NCBI GenBank assembly: GCA_002707785.1
Contig: PANW01000025.1
Location: 24,925 to 87,093 of the forward strand
DNA: 62,169 nucleotides
Reading direction: 5' to 3'
From: Cellvibrionaceae bacterium
GTDB lineage: Bacteria; Pseudomonadota; Gammaproteobacteria; Pseudomonadales; Cellvibrionaceae
The first letter of the stretch is position 1. Each line of letters starts with the position of its first letter. Below are positions 34,550 through 43,506 of the stretch, in pieces. The notes under the pieces were generated by a model, which searched no databases, was not told the DNA's origin, and saw only the letters and a program-made list of their open reading frames with translations. The translations under genes and the position numbers were made by a program.

Positions 34550-34607
34550 GTATGCTAGAGGGAGGCGCTAGTGTTGAGCAGTCTCTCGCGCTCGATTATG
34601 GGCTAGT

Positions 34608-34638
34608 AGCCCGCAGCCCGCAGCCCGCAGCCCGCAGC
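34608..34638. repeat. Tandem 7-bp repeat (AGCCCGC x4 plus AGC)
   Basis: Four exact copies of AGCCCGC and a partial fifth lie directly before the ribosome site (AAGGAA) of the response-regulator gene. Short exact tandem repeats in a leader can change copy number by slippage and so alter expression. Confidence 0.85.
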
Positions 34639-34659
34639 TAAAAAAGGAATGCCGCCGTT

Positions 34660-35361
34660 ATGGCCAGAACCATTGCCATTGTTGAAGATGAAATTGCCAT
34701 TGCCGAAAACTATCGCGATGCCTTAACCCGTCAAGGCTATGGGGTAGATTTGTACGCAGCTCGACTGCCGGCGCTGGAGGCATTTCGTCAACAGCTACCG
34801 GATCTCGCCATCATTGATGTGGGCTTGGGGGATGACATCGAAGGCGGCTTTGATTTGTGCCGTGAGTTGCGAGCCATGGCGCCGGAACTGCCCATTATCT
34901 TTCTCACCGCGAGAGACAGTGAATTTGATGTGGTGTCGGGGCTACGTTTGGGCGCCGATGATTATTTGACCAAAGACATCAGTCAGCCGCACATGCTGGC
35001 GCGCATTGTGGCCTTGTTTCGCCGTGTGGATGCGTTGCGTCAACCGGTCGAAAAAGTTGAAGAAGATCTGTTGGAACGCGGGCCTCTGCGTTTAAATATG
35101 GATCGTATGTCCGTTCATTGGAATGATCAGCGAGTCGATCTTACCGTTACCGAGTTGTGGGTGGTGCACTCCTTGGCGAAAAACCCGGGGCACGTCAAAA
35201 ACCGCCAGCAATTGATGGATGCCGCTAACGTTGTGCTCGACGACCACACCATCACCTCACACATCAAACGTATTCGGAAAAAATTCCAATATATTGATGA
35301 CAGTTTTAACGCCATTGAGACCGCCTACGGCATGGGTTACCGCTGGCTTATTCAGGAATGA
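34660..35361 (+). CDS. pdsR: Response regulator of the dedicated sortase system
   Basis: A 233-residue OmpR-type regulator. The receiver domain spans residues 1-120 with acidic residues ED near 9-11, the phospho-acceptor Asp 53 (IIDVG), Thr in FLTARDS and Lys in LTKDIS. The winged-helix domain follows with TVTELWVVHSLA and the HTITSHIKRIRKKF recognition region. It matches the family that always accompanies class GN sortase. The histidine kinase gene overlaps its stop codon by four bases. The divergent target-sortase pair is the expected output. Confidence 0.9.
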   Translation: MARTIAIVEDEIAIAENYRDALTRQGYGVDLYAARLPALEAFRQQLPDLAIIDVGLGDDIEGGFDLCRELRAMAPELPIIFLTARDSEFDVVSGLRLGADDYLTKDISQPHMLARIVALFRRVDALRQPVEKVEEDLLERGPLRLNMDRMSVHWNDQRVDLTVTELWVVHSLAKNPGHVKNRQQLMDAANVVLDDHTITSHIKRIRKKFQYIDDSFNAIETAYGMGYRWLIQE

Positions 35362-37451
35362 ATCTACGTCGCCAGCTAATACTGGTCAGCTTACTGACCT
35401 TGAGTCTGCCTTGGGCCGGTTGTCAGTACATTCAAGAAATGGAAAAGGCCATGCGCCAAGGACAAGTGATTGCCTTGGCCGCAACGGCAACCGCAGTCGC
35501 TAATCGCATCGCCAGCGATAACGCCTTGCAGCAACCTTTACTGCATGAGCGCTGGCAACAACCTCAGGCACAACAGCTCTATGTGCATCGGCTCACCGGG
35601 CCCATGTTTGTGGATGGTTATGACGATGAGTGGCGCTACCTGCCGATTACGCCGCAAGTGTTTCAAAACACTGATGACAGCGTGCACTGGCGTTTGAGTC
35701 TGGGGCAAGATGAACAGCGCATGTTGTTGTTCGCGCAAGTTACCGACGCCAATATTTTTTACCACAACCCGAGCTTGGATGATCTTGCCAGTGGCGATCA
35801 TTTTCGTTTGCGAACATTGAATCGAACTGGACAGACACGAGACTACATCATTCGCAGTGGTGCCCCGGGTGAGGTGACTGCCTATTATCAGGATGGCCGA
35901 CGCATCCGCCAAGAGCCAAGGATTCGCGGGTTTTGGCAGGAGAATGCCGATGGCTTTCAGCTCGAGCTGAGTTGGCCAAAGACACTATTGGGTGATCATT
36001 TAGGGGTGGCTTTGGTCAATGTAGATGAGCAGCCTGAGCCGACTCAAATTGATGATGAGCGCCGCCGTCGACCTTTGCAAAAACAATGGTTAGGGAATCT
36101 TGCCGAGCACAGTACCCCCCCTTTTTGGGCTGCCGCTGATCCAGTTTTAACTGAAGCCGTGTCAGTATTTGCATCCAACGGTGTGCGTTTGCGAGTGGTC
36201 AGTAACAATCATTGGCTATTGGCCGACGCGGGGCAGCTGCAGCAACCTCGCGGCGAAGAATATGAAACTCATGGATTGATGCAATGGTTTTATCGTTTGT
36301 TGTTAGGGCGCCAGTATTTTCCGGAGTTGGCGTCGCCGCAATTGACGGGGCACTTTTCCGAGTCTGAAATTCTGTCGGCACAGGTCAACGGCCAAAGTGT
36401 CAGTGGCTGGTACCAATGGGGCGTGCGACGTGTGGGGCGAGCGGTGGTGCCGATTCAGCAAGGTTTACAGTCGAGTATGGTGGTGGCTGAGCAAAGCAGC
36501 GATACCCTGATGGCATTGACCAATACCGCTTTTAATCGTCTGGTTTTCTATACGTTATTGGCCACTGCGATTACCGGCATTGGCCTATTGGCCTACGCCA
36601 GTTGGCTGTCGCTGCGTATCCGCCGCTTGAGTGATGCCGCCGCCAGCGCGGTCGATGATAGCGGTCAGATCCGTGACGATTTTCCTCAGTCGAAAGCCGC
36701 CGATGAAATCGGTGAGTTGACTCGTCACTATGGTGAGCTGTTAGCTCGTCTGCGCGAATACACAGAATATTTGCGAACTCTGTCGAGTAAGCTCTCCCAT
36801 GAATTGCGTACGCCTTTGGCAGTGGTGCGATCTTCTTTGGATAATTTAGAGCATGAAGGGCTGCCGGACTCAGCTCGAACTTACGCTCAACGAGCACAAG
36901 ATGGCGGCAAGCGTTTGTCGTCAATTCTTAACGCGATGAGTTCTGCCAGTCGAGTGGAAGCCAGTATCGAGAGCGCCGATAAAGAAACGTTTGTACTGGG
37001 TGAGTTGTTGCAACAAGTGGGGGTCGCTTACAACGACATGTTCCAGCATTGTGGGGTGTCAGTGTTTGTCGATGAGCGTGTGGCGGCGACTTCTGTGTTG
37101 ATGGCGCCTGATCTCATCGTGCAAATGCTCGACAAGCTGGTCGACAATGCGGGAGATTTTTGTCCACAAGACGGCGCCATTCAGATTGCTTTGCTGCTCA
37201 CAGCCCAAGGGGTTGAGTTGAGTGTCAGTAATGATGGCCCTTTGCTGCCCGACCACATGAAGTATCAACTTTTTGACTCGCTGGTCTCTCTGCGAGAGCA
37301 AGCAGACAATAACAATGTCACACACCTAGGCTTGGGTTTGCATATCGTTCGTCTCATCGTTGAGTTTCATGGGGGCAGTGTCCAAGCCAGCAATCGCGAC
37401 GATTTGACCGGAGTCGTGTTCAGCGCTCAGTTTCCCCTATCGACTGCTTAA
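35358..37451 (+). CDS. pdsS: Sensor histidine kinase of the dedicated sortase system
   Basis: 697 residues. Two membrane helices (about residues 5-21 and 390-412) bracket a large periplasmic domain of some 370 residues. That domain resembles a CBM9/DOMON-like fold (VDGYDDEWRYLP, then LLFAQVTDANIFY), so the sensed signal may be a carbohydrate or envelope component. The cytoplasmic part has HAMP-like RIRRLSDAA, the H-box LSHELRTPLAVVRSSLDNLE near 474, an N-box-like DKLVDNAGDF near 592 and LGLGLHIVRL near 656. Its last 32 bases overlap the convergent AraC gene. Confidence 0.9.
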   Translation: MNLRRQLILVSLLTLSLPWAGCQYIQEMEKAMRQGQVIALAATATAVANRIASDNALQQPLLHERWQQPQAQQLYVHRLTGPMFVDGYDDEWRYLPITPQVFQNTDDSVHWRLSLGQDEQRMLLFAQVTDANIFYHNPSLDDLASGDHFRLRTLNRTGQTRDYIIRSGAPGEVTAYYQDGRRIRQEPRIRGFWQENADGFQLELSWPKTLLGDHLGVALVNVDEQPEPTQIDDERRRRPLQKQWLGNLAEHSTPPFWAAADPVLTEAVSVFASNGVRLRVVSNNHWLLADAGQLQQPRGEEYETHGLMQWFYRLLLGRQYFPELASPQLTGHFSESEILSAQVNGQSVSGWYQWGVRRVGRAVVPIQQGLQSSMVVAEQSSDTLMALTNTAFNRLVFYTLLATAITGIGLLAYASWLSLRIRRLSDAAASAVDDSGQIRDDFPQSKAADEIGELTRHYGELLARLREYTEYLRTLSSKLSHELRTPLAVVRSSLDNLEHEGLPDSARTYAQRAQDGGKRLSSILNAMSSASRVEASIESADKETFVLGELLQQVGVAYNDMFQHCGVSVFVDERVAATSVLMAPDLIVQMLDKLVDNAGDFCPQDGAIQIALLLTAQGVELSVSNDGPLLPDHMKYQLFDSLVSLREQADNNNVTHLGLGLHIVRLIVEFHGGSVQASNRDDLTGVVFSAQFPLSTA

Positions 37452-38430
37452 ATTGAGTTGGTGATAAGTTGGTTTGCTGTTTGAAAAACCGCGTAAAAGC
37501 GCTCAGTTCCGAATAGCCCAGCGCGTAGGCAATGTCGGTAAAACTCATGTCAGATTCCTGCAGATATTGACGCGCAAGATTTAGCCGGATTTGGTGCGTT
37601 AATTGTTTAAAGTTTGTGCCTCTGGCTTTGAGTCTGCGTTGCAAGGTGCGCGTCGTGACTTGAAGAATGAAAGCCACTTGTTTTTCGCGGCAATAACCGC
37701 TGCACAAGAGCGAACGAATGAGATGTTCAACCACCTGCACAGTATCTTGTTGATGCTGGCTTTCCAACTCTTCCACATAGTGCTGGAAAAATCCTTTCAG
37801 CTTTTTATCGCCACTCCCACTTCTTAGCTGCAATAAACTGGCATCAAACTCGATGGCGTATAGCTCTTGATCAAAAAATAAGGGTGTTGAAAAGAAACGC
37901 TGATGGGTTTTGTGGTTGTGAGGTTGTTTGTGCACAAAAAAGGTGGCGGTGGGGTGCCAGTGTCGGCCGGCAAACAGTTGCATAATCTGCTGGCCTAAAG
38001 CCAAAGCCAGATCGCACAGTTGTGGATTGCGGATGTGACCACCGGTAATGTCGTCGTAGCATAACAGCGCTCGCTTGCCGTGAATTTTAATCTCGATAGC
38101 AGCGCCGGGGTTGTGCAAGTTAATGTAGCGGCTGATTACCGCGAAAGCTTCTTGGGCGGTGTCACACTGTCGAGCGAGTAGACCGACGGGGCCAAGCATG
38201 TTGATGTCCTGCCGAATCCCCAGTTGTAAACCGAAGTCGTCTCGTTGCGTGCGCAAGGCGGCGAGCTGAAGAGCCCGCACGAAGGCGCTGGCTGAAATCA
38301 GCTGATCGGGATCGCTGATTTGCTCGATGTTGAGGCCTACCTCGGCCAGAATCTGTGAGGGGTCAGCCTCAAGTTCAGTGACCAATTCAACGTAATGTAG
38401 CAGTGCGGCGGCGCGAATCAGGGGCTGCAT
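37420..38430 (-). CDS. AraC-family regulator
   Basis: 336 residues. An N-terminal Arabinose_bd/OruR-like domain (residues 20-200) precedes a C-terminal double HTH (CREKQVAFILQVTTRTLQRR, then DMSFTDIAYALGYSELSAF). It is divergent from the PQQ-dependent dehydrogenase gene (38612), so it is a good candidate activator of that gene. Its 3' end overlaps the convergent histidine kinase gene by 32 bases. Confidence 0.88.
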   Translation of the reverse strand: MQPLIRAAALLHYVELVTELEADPSQILAEVGLNIEQISDPDQLISASAFVRALQLAALRTQRDDFGLQLGIRQDINMLGPVGLLARQCDTAQEAFAVISRYINLHNPGAAIEIKIHGKRALLCYDDITGGHIRNPQLCDLALALGQQIMQLFAGRHWHPTATFFVHKQPHNHKTHQRFFSTPLFFDQELYAIEFDASLLQLRSGSGDKKLKGFFQHYVEELESQHQQDTVQVVEHLIRSLLCSGYCREKQVAFILQVTTRTLQRRLKARGTNFKQLTHQIRLNLARQYLQESDMSFTDIAYALGYSELSAFTRFFKQQTNLSPTQFKQSIGETER

Positions 38431-38611
38431 ATCAGGGGGGCTGGTTCAGGTCTCTATCGGTAGTGTGAGACTGGTCTGTGAGTCGCAAAAAGTCAATCGA
38501 GAGTCGCCTACGGTCAAGCTGCGTCTGAGTAGCTTTTGCTAGAGTTTCAGTGAGTGGTTAAATCAGTCGCGCCCTGACGCCCCGTCACGCGACCCTATTG
38601 TGAGAATAATA

Positions 38612-40726
38612 ATGAATCTAATGAGAGTTCTATTAGCGGTGGCATGCGTTTTGTTGTTGTCAGCCTGCGACGAAACGACTGCGCCCAAAGCCGATACCTC
38701 GAAAGCCAATCCCGCCTTGAATGCCGGCGATGTCGAGTGGCGCAGTCACGGACTCAGCAGTGATGAACAGCGTTACAGCTCACTCAGCCAAATCAATCGC
38801 GACACGGTTAAACAGTTGGGATTAGAGTGGTCATTTGATCTCTACACCCGTCGAGGCGTGGAAGCGACGCCTTTGATGATCAATCGAACGCTTTATGTAA
38901 CCGGCAGTTGGTCAATGGTGTATGCACTGGATGCGACTAGCGGCGAGTTAAAATGGTTCTACGACCCTCAGGTGGATCGTTCGTTCTTGTCAAAGGGTTG
39001 TTGTGATGCCGTTAATCGTGGAGTGGCATTTCACGATGGGAAAATCTTTGTGGGCACTTACGACGGCCGCTTAGTGGCCCTAGATGCCGACAATGGCCAA
39101 GTAATTTGGGATGTGCAAACCACCGATCGCAATCAGTCGTATACCATCACCGGAGCGCCGCGGATTGTTAAAGATAAGGTGGTGATTGGCAATGGCGGCG
39201 CCGAGTTGGGGGTGCGCGGTTATGTCTCCGCGTATGAGGCCGCTTCCGGTGAGATGGCATGGCGCTTCTACACGGTGCCGGGTAATCCCGCCGATGGTTT
39301 TGAAAATGACGCCATGAGAATGGCGGCCGCTACCTGGACCGGTGAGTGGTGGAAATGGGGTGGCGGCGGTACCGTTTGGGACTCGATGGTTTACGATCCA
39401 GAATTGGAATTACTCTATGTCGGGGTCGGCAATGGTTCGCCTTGGAATCATAAAATTCGCAGCCCTGACGGTGGCGATAATCTATTTCTGAGCTCTATCG
39501 TGGCAGTAAAGCCTGATACCGGTGAATACGTTTGGCACTATCAAACGACTCCCGGTGAAACTTGGGATTACACATCCACTCAGCATCTTATGTTGGCAGA
39601 TCTCGATATCGACGGTGAGCGACGTAAGGTGGTGATGCAGGCACCCAAGAACGGTTTTTTCTATGTCATTGATCGCATTACTGGTGAGTTGATTAGCGCC
39701 GAAAAGTACTCGCTCGTGACCTGGGCGTCCCACATTGATTTGCAGAGCGGGCGTCCGGTGGAAACGCCAAATGCGCGAGTATTTGACGGCAAAAATGTTT
39801 CTCTTCCGAGCAATGCCGGCGCGCACAATTGGCCGCCGATGAGTTATAACCCAAACACTGGTTTGGTTTATATCCCTTCCATGATTTTTCCGGTGCGTTT
39901 TCTCGACCCCACCGACGAGCAGGATCGACAGCCCAAACAAGGGCTTTGGAATGTCGGTTTTGATCGCATTGCCAATGTACCTCCCGCGCTTCCAAATCTC
40001 GATGAACTGCTCGAAAAGGAATACACCGGCACGCTGTTGGCGTGGGATCCCATTACACAAAAAGTGAAATGGCAACTTGAGCCGTCGCGGCCCACTGGCG
40101 GTGGTACTTTAAGCAGTGCTGGGCAGTTGGTTTTTCAAGGTGGTAAAACGTCTCACTTTAACGCCTATGATGCGGAAACCGGCGAAGAGCTTTGGAGTTG
40201 GGATGTGCAGACTGGCGCTATGGCAGCACCCGTCACCTATGAGATTGAGGGTGAGCAATATATTGCGGTTGCCGTCGGTTTTGGTGGAGGTTTTGCCGCT
40301 GAGGGTGGGCCGGTCGCTCATGCTTGGGAAGTGCCCAATATTTCTCGAGTGCTGGTATTTAAGTTAGGTGGCGAGCATCAGTTGCCGGAATTGTCTGTAG
40401 CAGAAAAAACACTGCTCAAGCCGGCGTCCGTGACGGCCTCTCTAGACGTTGTCGAGCAAGGTAAGGTGGTGTTTCATCGTCATTGTGCCTACTGCCATGG
40501 GGATGGTTTTCGCACCGGCGGCATCAACCCCGATTTGCGCTACAGCAGTGAAGCCATTCACGCTATCTGGGATGACATTGTGCGTGGCGGGATTTTAAAG
40601 GGGGCTGGTATGGTCAGCTTCGCCGATTACGTCGATGAGGATCAAGCAGAGGCCGTGCGTCAGTATGTGTTGAGCGAGGCCAATCGACTCTATCAACAAG
40701 AGTCACAGCAGCCAGTGACACAATAA
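38612..40726 (+). CDS. PQQ-dependent quinohemoprotein alcohol dehydrogenase, lipoprotein-like
   Basis: 704 residues. The signal region ends in LLLSAC, suggesting a lipid anchor. An eight-blade propeller follows with repeated W-motifs (ALDATSGELKWFYDP, AYEAASGEMAWRF, AYDAETGEELWSW). Also seen are the vicinal disulfide KGCCDAVNRG, the catalytic Asp in GETWDYTST and a C-terminal cytochrome c domain with CAYCHG (Cys near residue 627). It oxidises alcohols in the periplasm and passes electrons through its own heme. The residue two after the catalytic Asp is Thr, not Asp, which fits calcium rather than lanthanide dependence. I chose the ATG at 38612, since the longer frame opens with GTG. Confidence 0.9.
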   Translation: MNLMRVLLAVACVLLLSACDETTAPKADTSKANPALNAGDVEWRSHGLSSDEQRYSSLSQINRDTVKQLGLEWSFDLYTRRGVEATPLMINRTLYVTGSWSMVYALDATSGELKWFYDPQVDRSFLSKGCCDAVNRGVAFHDGKIFVGTYDGRLVALDADNGQVIWDVQTTDRNQSYTITGAPRIVKDKVVIGNGGAELGVRGYVSAYEAASGEMAWRFYTVPGNPADGFENDAMRMAAATWTGEWWKWGGGGTVWDSMVYDPELELLYVGVGNGSPWNHKIRSPDGGDNLFLSSIVAVKPDTGEYVWHYQTTPGETWDYTSTQHLMLADLDIDGERRKVVMQAPKNGFFYVIDRITGELISAEKYSLVTWASHIDLQSGRPVETPNARVFDGKNVSLPSNAGAHNWPPMSYNPNTGLVYIPSMIFPVRFLDPTDEQDRQPKQGLWNVGFDRIANVPPALPNLDELLEKEYTGTLLAWDPITQKVKWQLEPSRPTGGGTLSSAGQLVFQGGKTSHFNAYDAETGEELWSWDVQTGAMAAPVTYEIEGEQYIAVAVGFGGGFAAEGGPVAHAWEVPNISRVLVFKLGGEHQLPELSVAEKTLLKPASVTASLDVVEQGKVVFHRHCAYCHGDGFRTGGINPDLRYSSEAIHAIWDDIVRGGILKGAGMVSFADYVDEDQAEAVRQYVLSEANRLYQQESQQPVTQ

Positions 40727-40771
40727 ACACCTAGCGGGTATTTCCATCCAATAAAGCGCTGTTGATAAAAC

Positions 40772-40802
40772 AAAAAAAGCCGCATGGTTGCGGCTTTTTT
40801 TT
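40772..40802. terminator. Bidirectional intrinsic terminator
   Basis: GCCGCA (40779-40784) and TGCGGC (40789-40794) form a tight stem, with an A run before (40772-40778) and a T run after (40795-40802). It therefore works on both strands, between the convergent dehydrogenase and accC genes. Confidence 0.95.
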
Positions 40803-40822
40803 GGAGAAAATTCAGACTCTGG

Positions 40823-42163
40823 TTAGAGCCCGAGCTTCTTCTCCAGGTAGTGAATGTTGACACCACCCTCAGCGAAACCGGAATCACGAACCAAGTCCTG
40901 TTGTAGCGGGATGTTGGTGCGAATGCCGTCCACAACCAGTTCGTCCAGTGCGCTGCGCATACGCGCTAGTGCTTCAGATCGGGTGTCACCGTAGGTGATC
41001 ACTTTAGCAATCATGGAGTCATAGTTGGGAGGAACCGGATAGCCGCTGTACAGGTGAGAATCCACACGAACACCCAATCCACCCGGTGCGTGAAATTGAT
41101 TCACCGTACCAGGGCAGGGCATAAAGGTTTTCGGATCTTCGGCGTTGATGCGACACTCGAAGGCGTGACCTTTCAGTACGATGTCTTCTTGTTTTAACGT
41201 CAGTTTCTCACCGGAACAAACGCGAATTTGTTCTTTAATCAGATCGACACCAGAAATCATTTCAGTCACTGGGTGTTCAACCTGAATACGGGTGTTCATT
41301 TCAATAAAGTAGAAATGGCCGTCTTCGTATAAGAATTCAAAAGTACCGGCACCGCGATAACCAATTTCGATACAAGCATTCACACAGGCATCGTAGGTTT
41401 TTTGACGCGCTTCTTCGTCAATACCCGGCGCTGGTGCTTCTTCCAGAACTTTCTGGTGACGACGTTGCAGTGAGCAGTCGCGATCACCGAAGTGCACTGC
41501 GCTACCTTGTCCATCGGACATGACTTGAACTTCAACGTGGCGAGGGTTCTGTAAGTACTTTTCCATGTACACAGTGTCATCGCCAAAACCCGCCAAAGCT
41601 TCTGCTTTAGTAACGCGGATAGAGTTCATCAGCGCCGATTCGGTTTGCACCACCCGCATGCCGCGACCACCACCACCGGCGGCGGCCTTAATAATGACGG
41701 GATAGCCAATGTCACGACCGTGTTTTAGGCAAACTTCGGCATCATCCGGCAGTGGGCCATTGGAGCCTGGCACCGTGGGTACGCCGGCTTTTTTCATGGC
41801 TTTAATGGCGGATACCTTGTCACCCATTAAGCGGATAACATCTGCTGATGGGCCGATAAAGGTGAAGCCGCTTTTTTGCACTTGCTCGGCAAAGTCGGCG
41901 TTCTCAGCCAAAAAGCCGTAGCCAGGGTGCACGGCCATTGAATCGGTAATTTCCATGGCGCTGATAATGCGCGGGATATTCAAATAGCTTTCTGGCGATG
42001 GATTAGGGCCGATACAAACGGACTCGTCGGCCAGACGAACGTGCTTCAAATTACGATCGATTTGCGAGTGTACAGCGACGGTTTTGATACCGAGCTCTTT
42101 ACACGCACGCAAAATACGCAGTGCAATTTCGCCGCGGTTTGCAATGAGAATTTTTTCAAACAT
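40823..42163 (-). CDS. accC: Acetyl-CoA carboxylase, biotin carboxylase subunit
   Basis: 446 residues, the normal length. The N-terminus is [23 protein letters not shown]-grasp motifs [14 protein letters not shown] (about residues 159-172), [23 protein letters not shown] (about 209-231) and [16 protein letters not shown] (about 287-302) are intact. It carboxylates the biotin on AccB, the first half of malonyl-CoA synthesis. AGAGGAG lies before the ATG. Last gene of aroQ-accB-accC. Confidence 0.97.
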   Translation of the reverse strand: MFEKILIANRGEIALRILRACKELGIKTVAVHSQIDRNLKHVRLADESVCIGPNPSPESYLNIPRIISAMEITDSMAVHPGYGFLAENADFAEQVQKSGFTFIGPSADVIRLMGDKVSAIKAMKKAGVPTVPGSNGPLPDDAEVCLKHGRDIGYPVIIKAAAGGGGRGMRVVQTESALMNSIRVTKAEALAGFGDDTVYMEKYLQNPRHVEVQVMSDGQGSAVHFGDRDCSLQRRHQKVLEEAPAPGIDEEARQKTYDACVNACIEIGYRGAGTFEFLYEDGHFYFIEMNTRIQVEHPVTEMISGVDLIKEQIRVCSGEKLTLKQEDIVLKGHAFECRINAEDPKTFMPCPGTVNQFHAPGGLGVRVDSHLYSGYPVPPNYDSMIAKVITYGDTRSEALARMRSALDELVVDGIRTNIPLQQDLVRDSGFAEGGVNIHYLEKKLGL

Positions 42164-42190
42164 ACCCAGCTCCTCTGTGTGGGATCAACC

Positions 42191-42649
42191 TTAAACGATG
42201 GTGATCAGAGGCTGGTCAAATTCAACCGGCTCGCCGTCTTCTACAAGAATGGCTTCAACCACACCGGCTTTGTCGGCTTCAATTTGGTTCATCATCTTCA
42301 TGGCTTCAACAATGCAGATCACATCGCCAGGTTTAACGTGCTGACCGACTTCGACAAAAGCAGGTGAGCCTGGGCTTGGCGCCGAATAGAAAGTTCCCAC
42401 CATTGGCGACTTGATGATGTGGCCGGTGAGTACCGCTTCTTTCTTTTCTTCAGCAGCGGGTGCTGGCGCAGCAGCGGGTACTGGCGCAGCAGCGGGTGCT
42501 GGTGCAGCAGCCATCATTTGAGGAACAGCGACAGCGTTGGCATGGCCGCGGCTGATGCGAACAGATTCTTCGCCCTCTTTGATTTCCAGTTCACCGATGT
42601 CAGATTCTTCCAACAGTTCGATCAGTTTTTTGATTTTGCGAATATCCAT
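42191..42649 (-). CDS. accB: Biotin carboxyl carrier protein of acetyl-CoA carboxylase
   Basis: 152 residues. An N-terminal helical region ([20 protein letters not shown]) is followed by an Ala/Pro linker and the biotinyl domain, with the Lys in EAMKMMN near residue 118 and the thumb region [14 protein letters not shown] near 85. It carries carboxybiotin between AccC and the transferase AccAD. It is 27 bases upstream of accC in the same unit. Confidence 0.96.
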   Translation of the reverse strand: MDIRKIKKLIELLEESDIGELEIKEGEESVRISRGHANAVAVPQMMAAAPAPAAAPVPAAAPAPAAEEKKEAVLTGHIIKSPMVGTFYSAPSPGSPAFVEVGQHVKPGDVICIVEAMKMMNQIEADKAGVVEAILVEDGEPVEFDQPLITIV

Positions 42650-42725
42650 AATAAATTTTCCACCATTTGGGTCGTCGGTCTTTTGCAGAGACCTTATTGT
42701 GATTAATTGGGGTTGCTAAACGTGT

Positions 42726-43169
42726 TTAATCTTGTTCGAGCTGCGTCAGTGCGGCGCTCAAGGCCAAGTCGTAACTCTGTGCGCCGAAACCACAGATAAC
42801 ACCTTGGGCTAAATCTGAAAAATAAGAGTGATGTCGAAAGGCTTCACGGGCATGAACATTGGATAAGTGCACTTCAATAAACGGAATCTCGACAGCCGCA
42901 AGAGCATCGCGAATGGCGACGCTGGTGTGAGTAAAGGCGGCTGGATTAATCAGAATGAAGTTGATGCCTTCGCGTTTGGCATCGTGAATGCGGTCGATCA
43001 ATTCGTACTCGGCATTGCTTTGCAGGGATTGCAGGTGATGACCTTGATCCATGCAGCGATGGGTGAGGGCTTGATCGATATCGGCCAATGTTGCGGCGCC
43101 ATAGATTTCAGGTTCGCGGGTGCCAAGTAGGTTCAGGTTTGGTCCGTGGAGTACCAGGATTGTTGCCAT
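42726..43169 (-). CDS. aroQ: Type II 3-dehydroquinate dehydratase
   Basis: 147 residues, standard for the type II enzyme. It begins [20 protein letters not shown] with the catalytic Tyr just after (IYG). It continues with [32 protein letters not shown] and [20 protein letters not shown], where the His and Arg bind substrate. It makes 3-dehydroshikimate in the shikimate pathway. aroQ-accB-accC is a common gammaproteobacterial order. Confidence 0.96.
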   Translation of the reverse strand: MATILVLHGPNLNLLGTREPEIYGAATLADIDQALTHRCMDQGHHLQSLQSNAEYELIDRIHDAKREGINFILINPAAFTHTSVAIRDALAAVEIPFIEVHLSNVHAREAFRHHSYFSDLAQGVICGFGAQSYDLALSAALTQLEQD

Positions 43170-43506
43170 AGTTATCCCTTCGGGCGTGCTGCGTGTAGAA
43201 ATTCAAATAAGCGTTTAAATCTGCAGGTATTGTGCAGATATCTTCTGCATCTCGTCGTTAAGTTACGAAAAAAGGCAGTTTCAACTCTAGATAGTCATGG
43301 AGTGTGCCGCAAAATGACTGGTGAGTCCACTGCAATGAGGGATTTTGTGACGTTGGCAGAACTTCGCGACAAGATTGGCGAAGTTCTTTAGTGAAAGTTT
43401 ATTTTATAGGCGACAAAGTGGTGGGTTTATTCGATTTTGTCTGCCAATAGCGGCCTATTGCCTGCAGAGTTCTGCAAGTTTAGGGAAGTGGTTGTCAATT
43501 AGCAGG
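43170..43506. other. Intergenic region upstream of aroQ
   Basis: 337 bases between same-strand genes dsbD and aroQ. It must hold the aroQ-accBC promoter. A perfect 10-bp stem AGAACTTCGC/GCGAAGTTCT (43358-43367 and 43378-43387) lies on the dsbD side and may terminate dsbD, though no T run follows. A smaller dyad TGCAGA/TCTGCA occurs near 43230. No gene is seen. Confidence 0.45.
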
